From Paraburkholderia oxyphila NBRC 105797 (GTDB taxonomy: Bacteria; Pseudomonadota; Gammaproteobacteria; Burkholderiales; Burkholderiaceae), in contig NZ_BAYD01000007.1 of NCBI RefSeq assembly GCF_000685075.1, positions 62,001 to 126,000 of the forward strand: a stretch of 64,000 nt of DNA, in the 5' to 3' direction. How positions within the stretch are numbered: position 1 is the stretch's first letter; each line of letters opens with the position of its first letter. The translations under genes were made by a program, and so were the position numbers. This document shows, piece by piece, positions 1 to 8,447 of this stretch. The notes below the pieces were generated by a model that saw only the letters and a program-made list of their open reading frames with translations, searched no databases and was not told where the DNA came from.

Positions 1-1160
1 GCGGTCGGGAACAGCGCCGGCAGCGCGGAGGGCATCACGCCGGTAAAGCACGACAGCAGCGCACCGAGAATCAGGAGGCCGAAGAACACCGGCAGGAGCT
101 CGCCCGTCTGGATCAGCGTGAGCGAGGGAATCGACAGCACGATCAGGCCCACGCAGCCCGCGAGCATCACCGGCTTGCGGCCGATGGCGTCCGAGAGGCG
201 GCCGAAACCGAGCGTCATCGGCATCATCAGGACCATCACGATCAGCACGAGGAAGAGGCCGTGCGTTTCGTTGAAGTGCAGCGTCGCCGAGAGGTAGCTC
301 GGCAGATACGAGAGCGCCATGTAGTCGGTCACGTTGAAGATCAGCACGAGGCCCACGCACAGCAGGAAGGGGCGCAGATGCTCCGTGACGAGCGACTTCA
401 GCGTGAGCTTCGGACGCGCGTGCTCTTCGGCTTCGCGCAGCTCGGCTTCGCGCTTGAAGGCGGGCGTTTCTTCGAGCTTCGTGCGGATGTAGAGACCCAC
501 GAGGCCGAGCGGGCCCGCGATCATGAACGGAATGCGCCAGCCCCAGTCGAGCAGCTGCTGGTGCGAGAGCACGGCGGTCAGCACGGCGACGGTGCCCGCG
601 CCGAGCACGTAGCCGATCAGCGTGCCGAACTCGAGGAAGCTGCCCATGAAGCCGCGACGCTTGTCGGTGGCGAATTCGGCGATGAAGGTCGCGGCACCGC
701 CATACTCGCCGCCCGTCGAGAAGCCCTGGATCAGGCGCGCCACGAGCAGCAGCACGGGCGCGGCAATGCCGATCGAGTGGTACGACGGAATCAGGCCGAT
801 CGCGAAGGTGCCGCAGGCCATCATGATCATGGTCATCGCGAGCACGCGCTGGCGGCCGATGCGGTCGCCGAGCGGCCCGAACACCATGCCGCCGATCGGG
901 CGCACGAGAAAGGCCGCGGCGAACGTGCCGAAGGTGGCGATGAGCTGCGCCGAGGGGCTGCTCGACGGGAAGAACACCTGGCCGAGCGTCACGGCGATGT
1001 AGCTGTAGACGCCGAAGTCGAACCATTCCATGGCGTTGCCAAGCGCCATGGCGCCGACGGCGCGTTTGAGGAGGCTTTTGTCGACGATCGTAATGTCGTC
1101 GAGCGTCAGATCGGTCGAGCTCGCCGATGAGCCGGAGGTGGAAGCGGTCAAGGTATGCAT
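1..1160 (-). CDS. ProP-like MFS metabolite:proton symporter (3' end outside window)
   Basis: This is an inner-membrane transporter of the major facilitator superfamily, metabolite:H+ symporter group (ProP, KgtP, ShiA relatives). The ATG at 1160 opens about 386 residues that run off the window's left edge, so the C-terminus, including any ProP-type coiled coil, is not visible. Near residues 40-52 the protein has the GNAMEWFDFGVYS signature of TM1 in this group. A GPLGDRIGRQR loop between TM2 and TM3 and a GFSTGGEYGG segment follow, both typical of the family, and there are many hydrophobic segments. A GGAG lies right against the start, so the ribosome site is poorly spaced; an in-frame TTG two codons upstream is a weak alternative. 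The substrate (proline/betaine, dicarboxylate or other) cannot be told from sequence alone. Confidence 0.88.
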   Translation of the reverse strand, partial: MHTLTASTSGSSASSTDLTLDDITIVDKSLLKRAVGAMALGNAMEWFDFGVYSYIAVTLGQVFFPSSSPSAQLIATFGTFAAAFLVRPIGGMVFGPLGDRIGRQRVLAMTMIMMACGTFAIGLIPSYHSIGIAAPVLLLVARLIQGFSTGGEYGGAATFIAEFATDKRRGFMGSFLEFGTLIGYVLGAGTVAVLTAVLSHQQLLDWGWRIPFMIAGPLGLVGLYIRTKLEETPAFKREAELREAEEHARPKLTLKSLVTEHLRPFLLCVGLVLIFNVTDYMALSYLPSYLSATLHFNETHGLFLVLIVMVLMMPMTLGFGRLSDAIGRKPVMLAGCVGLIVLSIPSLTLIQTGELLPVFFGLLILGALLSCFTGVMPSALPALFPT

Positions 1161-1572
1161 CTCCAATGACAGCGACGAGCCTGCAAGAGCTCGCCACGGT
1201 TGCCGGAGAGTGCCGTTTCGCGATAGCGGCGACATTTCGCGCGCGAACGCCGCAAAGGAAGGGCGCCCGGTCCGTCTGCGAGGCAGGCGGCGCACGAGTG
1301 GCATGCTGAAGTGTCGCGAAACGACACTCAATCGAATTGTGCGTATGCGTTGCGCCTGCGTGGCCGTGGTTGGGGGGGCAGGGCGCATGAGGACGCTGGA
1401 CCGGCACGAGGGTGCCCGGTGAAGCGCCGCTGAACGAAAAAGAAGGTCCGCGTGGCGGAGCGTTCTTTTTGTATGAAAGCAATCAGGAAGTAGGCGGTTT
1501 TGGGCGTCGGCCCGATTGCAATTGATGGCTAATGCCTGTTGAACGAAGCGTTATGATAGCACGATAACGTAA

Positions 1573-1734
1573 GATCGCGCAAACCGCCCGTCTGGCGGGG
1601 ATCCCCGGGGAACCCTCGAGGCCCCGTGTGGCGGGGGATTGCGCGATCTGGCCGGCTCTGTTGACGCACCCCTGGATGAGCCCGGTATACGCATGAAGCG
1701 CATAAAAAAACCGCGCCCGGAGGCGCGGTTTTTT
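1573..1734 (+). ncRNA. candidate structured small RNA
   Basis: A possible promoter, TTGAAC (1539-1544), an 18-bp spacer and GATAAC (1563-1568), precedes a perfect 10-bp inverted repeat, GATCGCGCAA (1573-1582) with TTGCGCGATC (1639-1648). The repeat encloses two similar GC hairpins (CCCGTCTGGCGGG-like and CCCCGTGTGGCGGGG). The segment ends in a canonical intrinsic terminator at 1709-1734. At least four GGA triplets lie in or near predicted loops. No open reading frame explains this structure. The call is inference from promoter, fold and terminator; it is not a family I recognise (not 6S, 4.5S, tmRNA or RNase P). It might instead be a long 3' leader of the yggX transcript read from the other strand. 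Confidence 0.4.
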
Positions 1735-1736
1735 CG
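1704..1736. terminator. bidirectional intrinsic terminator after yggX / candidate sRNA
   Basis: The stem is AACCGCGCC (1709-1717) and GGCGCGGTT (1722-1730) with a CGGA loop. It has an A-tract on the left (1704-1710) and a T-tract on the right (1729-1734), so it can end transcripts on both strands. On the minus strand it lies about 75 bp past the yggX stop. Confidence 0.8.
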
Positions 1737-1810
1737 CTTCGTCTGGCCGCATCAAGTGCCGCCCTGAAGACGGCCACCGGGAATGGGTCCCGGCGTGCGG
1801 CGCAGGCGTT

Positions 1811-2086
1811 TCAGCCTTCGGTCGGCGGCACGTAGCCCGACGCCTGATCGGCGCCTTCGCCGAAGAAGAACTTCTCCGTCTGCTTCATCAGGTACTGGCG
1901 CGCGCGCGGGTCGGCCATGTTCAGCCGGTTCTCGTTGATGAGCATGGTTTGCTGCTTGAGCCAGGCTTGCCATGCCTCTTTCGAGACGTTTTCGTAGATG
2001 CGTTTGCCGAGTTCGCCCGGCAGCGGCGGAAAGTCGAGTCCCTCGGCTTCCTTGCCGAGCTTGGCGCATTGGATCATACGGGCCAT
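1811..2086 (-). CDS. yggX: YggX, probable Fe(II)-trafficking / oxidative damage protection protein
   Basis: YggX is a small cytosolic protein linked in enterobacteria to protection of Fe-S clusters and to iron trafficking; its biochemistry remains debated. The 91-residue product begins [21 protein letters not shown] and matches the family's usual length. It has the conserved N-terminal cysteine (residue 7), the [20 protein letters not shown] segment and the [11 protein letters not shown] segment. It follows argA on the same strand, 70 bp downstream, so the two may be cotranscribed. A small hairpin (CGTCCCC/GGGGACG, 2133-2150) sits in the gap. A strong terminator follows the gene. Confidence 0.95.
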   Translation of the reverse strand: MARMIQCAKLGKEAEGLDFPPLPGELGKRIYENVSKEAWQAWLKQQTMLINENRLNMADPRARQYLMKQTEKFFFGEGADQASGYVPPTEG

Positions 2087-2156
2087 GCTGTGCTTCTCCT
2101 GTAGTCGTAGGTGTGGGCGGCGCGTCGCGCTTCGTCCCCAGACGGGGACGGCGCTT

Positions 2157-3557
2157 TCATAGCTGTTTCATCAGCACGAGCGACTTGCGCTGCCAGTTGT
2201 AGAGGCGGCGGCGGTCTTCGGGCAGGTCGTCGACCGTGGCCTTCACGAAGCCGCGCTTCAGGAACCAGTGCTCCGTGCGCGTGGTGAGCACGAAAATGCG
2301 TGTGAGGCCGCGCGCACGCGCGCGCTGCTCGATGCGGCGCAGGAGCCGCTCGCCGTCGCCGGAGCCTTGTGCCTCGGGCGAGACCGTGAGGCACGCCATT
2401 TCGCCGATGCGCTCCTGCGAATACGCGTAGAGCGCGGCGCAGCCGAACAGCACGCCATCGTGCTCGATCACCGAGAAGTGGTCGATGTCGCGCTCGATCT
2501 GGTGACGCCCGCGCCGCACGAGCGTGCCGTCGCTTTCGAGCGGCTCGATCAGCGTGAGAATACCGCCGACGTCGTCCGGCGTGGCTTCGCGCAGGCTCTC
2601 CAGGTTCTCATACGAGATCATGGTGCCCACGCCGTCGTGCAGGAACAGTTCGAGCAGCAAGCCGCCGTCGAGCACGTAGGGAATGATGTGCGCACGGCCC
2701 ACGCCGCCGCGGCAGGCGCGAATGGAGTGCTTCAGATAGAAGCCCGCGTCGCCGAGCACGGTGCCGCTTTCCTGCAGTTTGTAGGCGTCGTCGAGGGACA
2801 TTTCGCGGATCAGTTCGCCTTCCTCGTCGATCAGGCCCTGCGTTTCCGTAAGGAAAATGATTTTGTCGGCGCGCAGCGCGATGGCCGCCGCCGAGGCGAC
2901 GTCTTCCATCGACAGATTGAACGCCTCGCCGGTGGGCGAGAAGCCGAGCGGCGAGAGCAGCACGAGCTTGCGGCTCGCGAGCGAATGGCGGATCGAATCG
3001 GCGTCGATCTTGCGCACGACACCCGTGTGCTGGAAGTCCACGCCGTCGAGAATGCCGACCGGCCGTGCCGTCACGAAGTTGCCCGAGACCACGCTGATGT
3101 GCGCGTGCGCCATCGGCGTGTTCGGCAGACCCTGGCTGATGGCGGCCTCGATGTCGAGTCGCACTTCGCCGGCGGCTTCTTTCGCCGACTCCAGCGCGCG
3201 GGCATTGGTGATGCGCATGCCATGCGAGAACTCGGACTCCACGCCGTGCAGGCTCATCTGCTCTTCGACCTGCGGGCGCGAGCCGTGCACGAGCACGATC
3301 TGGATGCCCATGGCCTGCAAGAGCGCGATGTCGGCGACGAGCGCGTTGAGGAGATTCTGGTGCACCACTTCGCCGCCGAAGCCGACGACGAAGGTCTTGC
3401 CCTGAAATGCGTGAATGTAGGGCGCGACCGATCGCATCCAGTCGACGAACTGTGCGTGCTGCGCGGCTTGCTGGGCAGCTTGCTCTGAAGCGGAATCCGC
3501 GGCGGCGGAGGCCGGCGCGCTCGCGGAGGCGGGGACGAGGTCGGTTTGGGAATTCAT
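2157..3557 (-). CDS. argA: N-acetylglutamate synthase (amino-acid N-acetyltransferase)
   Basis: ArgA transfers acetyl from acetyl-CoA to glutamate, the first step of arginine biosynthesis, in the cytosol. The 466-residue product has an amino-acid-kinase-like domain (about residues 50-300, with [21 protein letters not shown] and [17 protein letters not shown]). A C-terminal GNAT acetyltransferase domain follows (about 315-460, with [18 protein letters not shown] as the acetyl-CoA loop). About 35 Ala/Ser/Gln-rich residues precede the kinase domain. The start at 3557 (MNSQTDL) was chosen because a TATAAT element lies just upstream; an open frame continuing upstream runs antisense to hrpA and is not real. 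The arrangement suggests a leaderless mRNA, discussed under the promoter at 3565-3572. In this family the enzyme is usually feedback-inhibited by arginine. Confidence 0.95.
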   Translation of the reverse strand: MNSQTDLVPASASAPASAAADSASEQAAQQAAQHAQFVDWMRSVAPYIHAFQGKTFVVGFGGEVVHQNLLNALVADIALLQAMGIQIVLVHGSRPQVEEQMSLHGVESEFSHGMRITNARALESAKEAAGEVRLDIEAAISQGLPNTPMAHAHISVVSGNFVTARPVGILDGVDFQHTGVVRKIDADSIRHSLASRKLVLLSPLGFSPTGEAFNLSMEDVASAAAIALRADKIIFLTETQGLIDEEGELIREMSLDDAYKLQESGTVLGDAGFYLKHSIRACRGGVGRAHIIPYVLDGGLLLELFLHDGVGTMISYENLESLREATPDDVGGILTLIEPLESDGTLVRRGRHQIERDIDHFSVIEHDGVLFGCAALYAYSQERIGEMACLTVSPEAQGSGDGERLLRRIEQRARARGLTRIFVLTTRTEHWFLKRGFVKATVDDLPEDRRRLYNWQRKSLVLMKQL

Positions 3558-3564
3558 GCCCGGG

Positions 3565-3572
3565 ATTATAAT
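3565..3572. promoter_or_regulatory. palindromic shared -10 element for argA and hrpA
   Basis: The 23-bp gap between the two divergent start codons contains ATTATAAT. It reads TATAAT on the plus strand (3567-3572) and on the minus strand (3570-3565). Each -10 lies 7-8 bases from its start codon, so both transcripts would begin at or next to the AUG. Neither gene has a Shine-Dalgarno sequence. The -35 regions on both sides, which lie in the opposite coding sequence, are poor matches. Leaderless expression is inference. Confidence 0.55.
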
Positions 3573-3580
3573 GCGCCCCC

Positions 3581-6500
3581 ATGTCGAATGTACCCAAAAG
3601 ACCTGCCTCGGCGCAGGGCAGCAACACCCCTGCCGGGAAAGACGCGGCGCATGGCGGCGCGCAGGAAAAGCGCGCGTCGCAGAAGTATGGCGACGGAGAG
3701 AAGCTGGCATCCGCCGATCGGCTTGCCGCGCTCGTGAGCGGCGGGGCGGGCAATCAGCAGAAAGCGCAGAAGGGCGCGCAGGCGGCTGGCGAAAAGCGTA
3801 GCCAGAACGTCGAGCAAGCGCGCGCGCAGACGGCGCGTGCGCAGGGGCAGGAGCCAGCCGCGGCGAAGCCGGCTGCGCAGACGCCGCATGCAGCGCAGCG
3901 CAGCGAAAACAGGCCGGTAGTGCCGGCGCCTTTGCGTGCTGAATCTCCGGGCACAGGGCGAACGGGTGAGGTGCGCCGTGAACTGAAGCCGCAGCCGCAG
4001 CGCACAGGCTCGCAGCCGGGCGCATCGCGCAACGATCAACGCACAGCGCAGCGCGGCGAGCCGCGCGATGCGCAAGCGCAAACGCCGCGCAATCCAACAC
4101 CGCGTGCGCAACAGCCGAAGCAACCGAAGCAGCCCGATCAAGCGCACGAGCCGAAGCAGCCGCAGCCCGGCAAGCCCAAATCCGAAAACGCATCGCGCCC
4201 CGCCAACGAAGGCGAGCGCGCGCCGCGCGCCGAGCGTCAGCCGCGCGAACCCCGCGCGCCACGCGCCCCGATCGCGCCGAATCCCATTCCGCCGATCACG
4301 TTCCCCGAAGCGCTGCCGGTTTCGGGCCGCCGCGAGGAGATCGCGCGCGCCATCGCCGAAAACCAGGTCGTGATCGTGAGCGGCGAGACCGGCTCGGGCA
4401 AGACCACGCAATTGCCGAAGATCGCGCTCTCGCTCGGCCGCGGACGCGGCGCGGGCGGCACGGGCCTCATCGGCCATACGCAGCCGCGCCGGATCGCGGC
4501 GTCGGCCACGGGCCGCCGCATTGCCGAAGAGCTCGGCACGCCGTTCGGCGAAGTGGTCGGCTACAAGGTGCGCTTCACGGACAATCTCGCGCCGGGCGCG
4601 TCGGTCAAGCTGATGACCGACGGCATCCTGCTCGCCGAGACGCAGACCGATCCGCTGCTCAAGGCCTACGACACGATCATCATCGACGAGGCGCACGAGC
4701 GCAGCCTGAACATCGATTTCCTGCTCGGCTATCTGAAAGAGATCTTGCCGCGCCGGCCCGATTTGAAGCTGATCGTCACCTCGGCGACCATCGACGCCGA
4801 TCGCTTCGCGCGCCATTTCGGCAGCGAGGAAAAGCGCGCGCCCGTGATCGAGGTGAGCGGGCGGCTGTATCCCGTCGAGGTGCGCTATCGGCCGGTGCAG
4901 GAGGACAGCCCGGCGGTGAAGGCCGCACAGGGGACGACGGGCCGCGAGCGCAGCGAGAAAGGCGGTAAATCGCAGCGCGATACCGACCGCGATCTGATGG
5001 ACGCCATCGTCGACGCCGTCGACGAACTGTGCCGCGAGGGCTCCGGCGACGTGCTCGTGTTCCTGCCCGGCGAGCGCGAGATCCGCGACGCCGCCGAGGC
5101 GCTGCGCAAGCACCATCCGCCGCACACCGAGATCCTGCCGCTGTTCGCGCGGCTCTCCGCGCAGGAGCAGGAGCGCGTGTTCAAGCCGTCGAACGCGCGC
5201 CGCATCGTGCTGGCCACCAACGTGGCGGAAACCTCGCTCACGGTGCCGGGCATCCGTTACGTCGTCGACACGGGTCTCGCGCGCGTGAAGCGCTACTCGT
5301 ACCGCAACAAGGTCGAGCAGCTGCAGATTGAATCGATTTCGCAGGCCGCCGCGAACCAGCGCGCGGGCCGTTGCGGCCGCGTCGCGGACGGCATCTGCAT
5401 CCGCCTCTATGAGGAGCAGGATTTCCTCGCTCGGCCGAAATTCTCCGATCCGGAAATTTTGCGTTCGTCGCTCGCGGCGGTGATCTTGCGCATGAAGTCG
5501 CTGCATCTCACGGCGATCGAGACGTTTCCGTTCATCGAGCCGCCGCCGGGCCGCGCGATCGCGGACGGCTATCAGCTGCTCAATGAACTGGGCGCCGTCG
5601 ACGACGACAACGCGCTCACGCCGCTGGGGCGTGAGCTCGCGCGCCTGCCGCTCGATCCGCGCGTGGGCCGCATGATTCTCGGCGCACGCGACGAGCAGGC
5701 CATGCGCGAAGTGCTGATCATCGCGAGCGCGCTTTCGGTGCAGGACCCGCGCGACCGGCCGATCGAGGCGCAGGAGCAGGCCGACCAGGCACATCGACGC
5801 TTTGCCGACGAGCGCTCCGAATTCCTCCAGTGGCTCAAGATCTGGGCCTGGTTCGAGGACGCCGTCGCGCACAAGAAGTCGAACAAGCAGCTCGTGGATG
5901 CGTGCCGCGCGAACTTCCTCTCGCATCTGCGGCTGCGCGAATGGCGCGATGTTCACTCGCAACTGCTCACGGTGGTGCGCGAGCACGGCTGGCGCATCAA
6001 CGAAGCGGACGCGACCTACGAGCAGATCCATCACGCGCTGCTCACGGGATTGCTCGGCAATATCGGCCTGAAAGCCGACGATGAGCCGCACTATCTCGGC
6101 GCGCGCGGCATCAAGTTCCATCTGTGGCCGGGCTCGGCGCTCGTGAAAAAGGCGGGGCGCTGGGTCGTGGCCGCCGAGCTCGTGGAGACGAGCCGGTTGT
6201 ACGCGCGCTGCATCGCGAAGATCGAGCCCGAGTGGCTCGAGAAGGTGGGCGCGCATCTGCTGCGCAAGTCGCTTTCCGAGCCGCACTGGGAAAAGCGCGC
6301 GGCGCAGGTGAGCGCGTTCGAGCGCGGCGTGCTGTATGGCCTGCCGGTCTATCAGCGCAGGCGCGTGGCGTTCGGCAAACAGGACCCGGCGCGTGCAAGA
6401 GAGCTCTTCATTCGCGGCGCGCTCGTGGAAGGCGAGTTCGACACGAAGCTCGCGTTCTTCGCGCACAACCGCAAGCTGCTCGCCGATATCGAGCAGCTCG

Positions 6501-8239
6501 AGCACAAGTCGCGCCGCCAGGACGTGCTCGTCGACGACGAACTGATCTTCGCGTTCTACGACCAGGCGATTCCCGAGGGCATCTATTCGGGCGCGTCGTT
6601 CGAGCACTGGTATCGCGACGAGGTGAAAAAGAGCGGTCAGCCCGAAGACAAGCTGCGCCTGCTCTATCTCTCGCGCGACGACCTCATGCGCCACGAAGCC
6701 GCCGGTGTGACGACCGAGCTGTTCCCGAAGCGCATGACGATGTCGGGCGTGGCGATGGCGCTCACCTATCACTTCGAGCCGGGCTCGCCGCGCGATGGCG
6801 TGACGCTCGCGGTGCCGCTCTACGCGCTCAATCAGGTCGACGCGCGTCGCTCCGAATGGCTCGTGCCGGGCATGATCAAGGAGAAGGCGCATCTGTTGCT
6901 GAAGTCGCTGCCGCAGAAGCTGCGCCGTCATTGCGTGCCGTTGCCCGAGTACGCGGCGGCCTTTGCCGAGCGCGTGGGCAGCGAGCGCTTCGGCGCGGGC
7001 GGGCTCGTGGAGGCGCTCATCGCGGACGTGCGCGAGCAGAAGCAGGTCGCCTTGAAGTCGTCCGACTTCAAGCTCGAATTGCTGCCGGCGCACCTTTTCA
7101 TGAACTTCAAGGTGATCGACGAGCACGGTCGCCAACTCGCGATGGGCCGCAATCTCGCGCAACTGCGCAGCGAGCTGGGCGCGCAGGCGCAGCAGCAGTT
7201 CCAGAAGCTCGCGAGTGCGACCGCGCTGGCGGCGCTCGAAGCGCGTGGGGCAGGGGAGCCGCGCACCGCTGCGCAAGACGTACCGCAGGGTGCCGCCGAC
7301 GCACCGGCGAGCGCGGCGAAGAGCGGGCCGAAGCCAGGCAACGCGCCACATACGCCCGCGTCCACCGACGCCGCGCCGGCCACCGCGCTCTACGAGAACC
7401 TCACGACCTGGAACTTCGGCAAGCTGCCGGAGCTGCTGGAGATCCGCCGGGGCGGCCAGACGCTGTTCGGCTATCCGGCGCTGGTCGACCGCGGCGCGCA
7501 TTGCGACGTGGAAGTGTTCGATTCGCCTGAAGAGGCCGCGCGCATCCATCGCGCCGGCTTGCGGCGTCTGTTTGCGCTGCAGTTGCGCGAGCCGATCCGC
7601 TACATGGAGAAGAACCTGCCGGGCCTGCGCGAGATGGCGATGCAGTTCATGGCGCGGGCCACGCAGGGGGAACTGCGCGACCAGTTGATCGAGCTCGCGC
7701 TCGACCGCGCCTGCCTGCAGGACCCGCTGCCCGACGACGAAGCGAGCTTCCACGCGCGCAAGGACGAAGGCCGCGGACGTCTCTCGCTGCTCGCGCAGGA
7801 GATCGCGCGCCTCGTCGGGCAGATCCTCGCCGAATACGCATCGGTGACGAAGAAGCTCGTGCAGGCGAAGGCCTTCGGCGCGCCGGCGGCGGACATGCAG
7901 GCGCAGGTCGATGCGCTCATCGGCAAGCGCTTCATTCTGGAGACGCCGTACGCGCAGCTCGTGCATTTCCCGCGCTATCTCAAGGGCGTGGCGTTGCGCA
8001 TCGACAAGCTGCGCGCCGATCCGGCCCGCGACGCGCGTCAGGCGGCCGAGCTCCTGCCGCTCGCGCAGCAGTATCAGCGCGCGCTCTCGCAGCGCGGCGG
8101 CGTGTTCGATCCGCGCTTGTCCGAGTTCCGCTGGCTGCTCGAGGAGCTGCGCATCTCGCTGTTCGCGCAGGAGCTGCGCACACCCATGCCGGTGTCGGTC
8201 AAGCGGCTCCACAAGGTCTGGGAGTCGATGCTGCGCTGA
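3581..8239 (+). CDS. hrpA: ATP-dependent RNA helicase HrpA
   Basis: HrpA is a cytosolic DEAH-box RNA helicase; in E. coli it acts in mRNA processing and rescue of stalled ribosomes. The 1552-residue product has Walker A GETGSGKT (268-275), DEAH (369-372), SATIDADRF (motif III) and a motif V segment ATNVAETSLTVPGI. QRAGRCGR (593-600, motif VI) follows, then the helicase-associated and OB-fold regions and the long HrpA-specific C-terminal domain. It is clearly longer than the roughly 1300-residue E. coli protein. The extra length comes from about 230 low-complexity N-terminal residues rich in Ala, Gln, Pro, Lys and Arg, plus two disordered insertions near residues 445-465 and 1220-1265. There is no Shine-Dalgarno before the ATG, which sits 8 bases after a TATAAT. 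A start inside the tail cannot be excluded. Confidence 0.95.
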   Translation: MSNVPKRPASAQGSNTPAGKDAAHGGAQEKRASQKYGDGEKLASADRLAALVSGGAGNQQKAQKGAQAAGEKRSQNVEQARAQTARAQGQEPAAAKPAAQTPHAAQRSENRPVVPAPLRAESPGTGRTGEVRRELKPQPQRTGSQPGASRNDQRTAQRGEPRDAQAQTPRNPTPRAQQPKQPKQPDQAHEPKQPQPGKPKSENASRPANEGERAPRAERQPREPRAPRAPIAPNPIPPITFPEALPVSGRREEIARAIAENQVVIVSGETGSGKTTQLPKIALSLGRGRGAGGTGLIGHTQPRRIAASATGRRIAEELGTPFGEVVGYKVRFTDNLAPGASVKLMTDGILLAETQTDPLLKAYDTIIIDEAHERSLNIDFLLGYLKEILPRRPDLKLIVTSATIDADRFARHFGSEEKRAPVIEVSGRLYPVEVRYRPVQEDSPAVKAAQGTTGRERSEKGGKSQRDTDRDLMDAIVDAVDELCREGSGDVLVFLPGEREIRDAAEALRKHHPPHTEILPLFARLSAQEQERVFKPSNARRIVLATNVAETSLTVPGIRYVVDTGLARVKRYSYRNKVEQLQIESISQAAANQRAGRCGRVADGICIRLYEEQDFLARPKFSDPEILRSSLAAVILRMKSLHLTAIETFPFIEPPPGRAIADGYQLLNELGAVDDDNALTPLGRELARLPLDPRVGRMILGARDEQAMREVLIIASALSVQDPRDRPIEAQEQADQAHRRFADERSEFLQWLKIWAWFEDAVAHKKSNKQLVDACRANFLSHLRLREWRDVHSQLLTVVREHGWRINEADATYEQIHHALLTGLLGNIGLKADDEPHYLGARGIKFHLWPGSALVKKAGRWVVAAELVETSRLYARCIAKIEPEWLEKVGAHLLRKSLSEPHWEKRAAQVSAFERGVLYGLPVYQRRRVAFGKQDPARARELFIRGALVEGEFDTKLAFFAHNRKLLADIEQLEHKSRRQDVLVDDELIFAFYDQAIPEGIYSGASFEHWYRDEVKKSGQPEDKLRLLYLSRDDLMRHEAAGVTTELFPKRMTMSGVAMALTYHFEPGSPRDGVTLAVPLYALNQVDARRSEWLVPGMIKEKAHLLLKSLPQKLRRHCVPLPEYAAAFAERVGSERFGAGGLVEALIADVREQKQVALKSSDFKLELLPAHLFMNFKVIDEHGRQLAMGRNLAQLRSELGAQAQQQFQKLASATALAALEARGAGEPRTAAQDVPQGAADAPASAAKSGPKPGNAPHTPASTDAAPATALYENLTTWNFGKLPELLEIRRGGQTLFGYPALVDRGAHCDVEVFDSPEEAARIHRAGLRRLFALQLREPIRYMEKNLPGLREMAMQFMARATQGELRDQLIELALDRACLQDPLPDDEASFHARKDEGRGRLSLLAQEIARLVGQILAEYASVTKKLVQAKAFGAPAADMQAQVDALIGKRFILETPYAQLVHFPRYLKGVALRIDKLRADPARDARQAAELLPLAQQYQRALSQRGGVFDPRLSEFRWLLEELRISLFAQELRTPMPVSVKRLHKVWESMLR

Positions 8240-8247
8240 CGTCTCGC

Positions 8248-8275
8248 GACGGCCCGCAGCCTGTCGCGGGCCGTC
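8248..8275 (+). terminator. hairpin after hrpA, no U-tract
   Basis: A perfect 10-bp stem, GACGGCCCGC (8248-8257) and GCGGGCCGTC (8266-8275), begins 8 bases after the hrpA stop. There is no T-run, so it may be a 3'-end stabiliser or a weak terminator. Confidence 0.5.
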
Positions 8276-8447
8276 CGGCATGACGGGACACGGACGATCG
8301 CAAAAGTTCGAAAAGCGGCGCAGGAACGGACAAAACAGGGCAAAACGAGACCAGGCGCGGCACCTGGTCGCATTTCATCGGCCCTACGTCAACCTTGCAG
8401 GAAGGTAGACGTTCTACAATCACGAATCTGTCCGGAAACGACCCCCC

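Larger units (their letters stand above)
1161..1810. other. gene-free stretch between transporter and yggX
   Basis: No convincing protein gene is seen here; the short open frames lack ribosome sites and family features. The stretch holds the upstream region of the transporter, a weak hairpin near 1437-1470 (stem TCCGC/GCGGA followed by TTCTTTTT), and a structured segment ending in a strong terminator that is annotated separately as a candidate small RNA (1573-1734). Confidence 0.6.

Noticed and set aside
1572..1650. Candidate RNA as a tRNA, 6S RNA or 4.5S RNA
   Set aside because: No cloverleaf, no 6S open-bubble layout and no 4.5S apical loop sequence are present.
3566..8281. A 1571-codon open frame on the minus strand opposite hrpA
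   Set aside because: Arg/Leu/Ala/His-rich composition and no family motifs; it is antisense to HrpA, whose helicase motifs are complete. High-GC codon bias creates such shadows.
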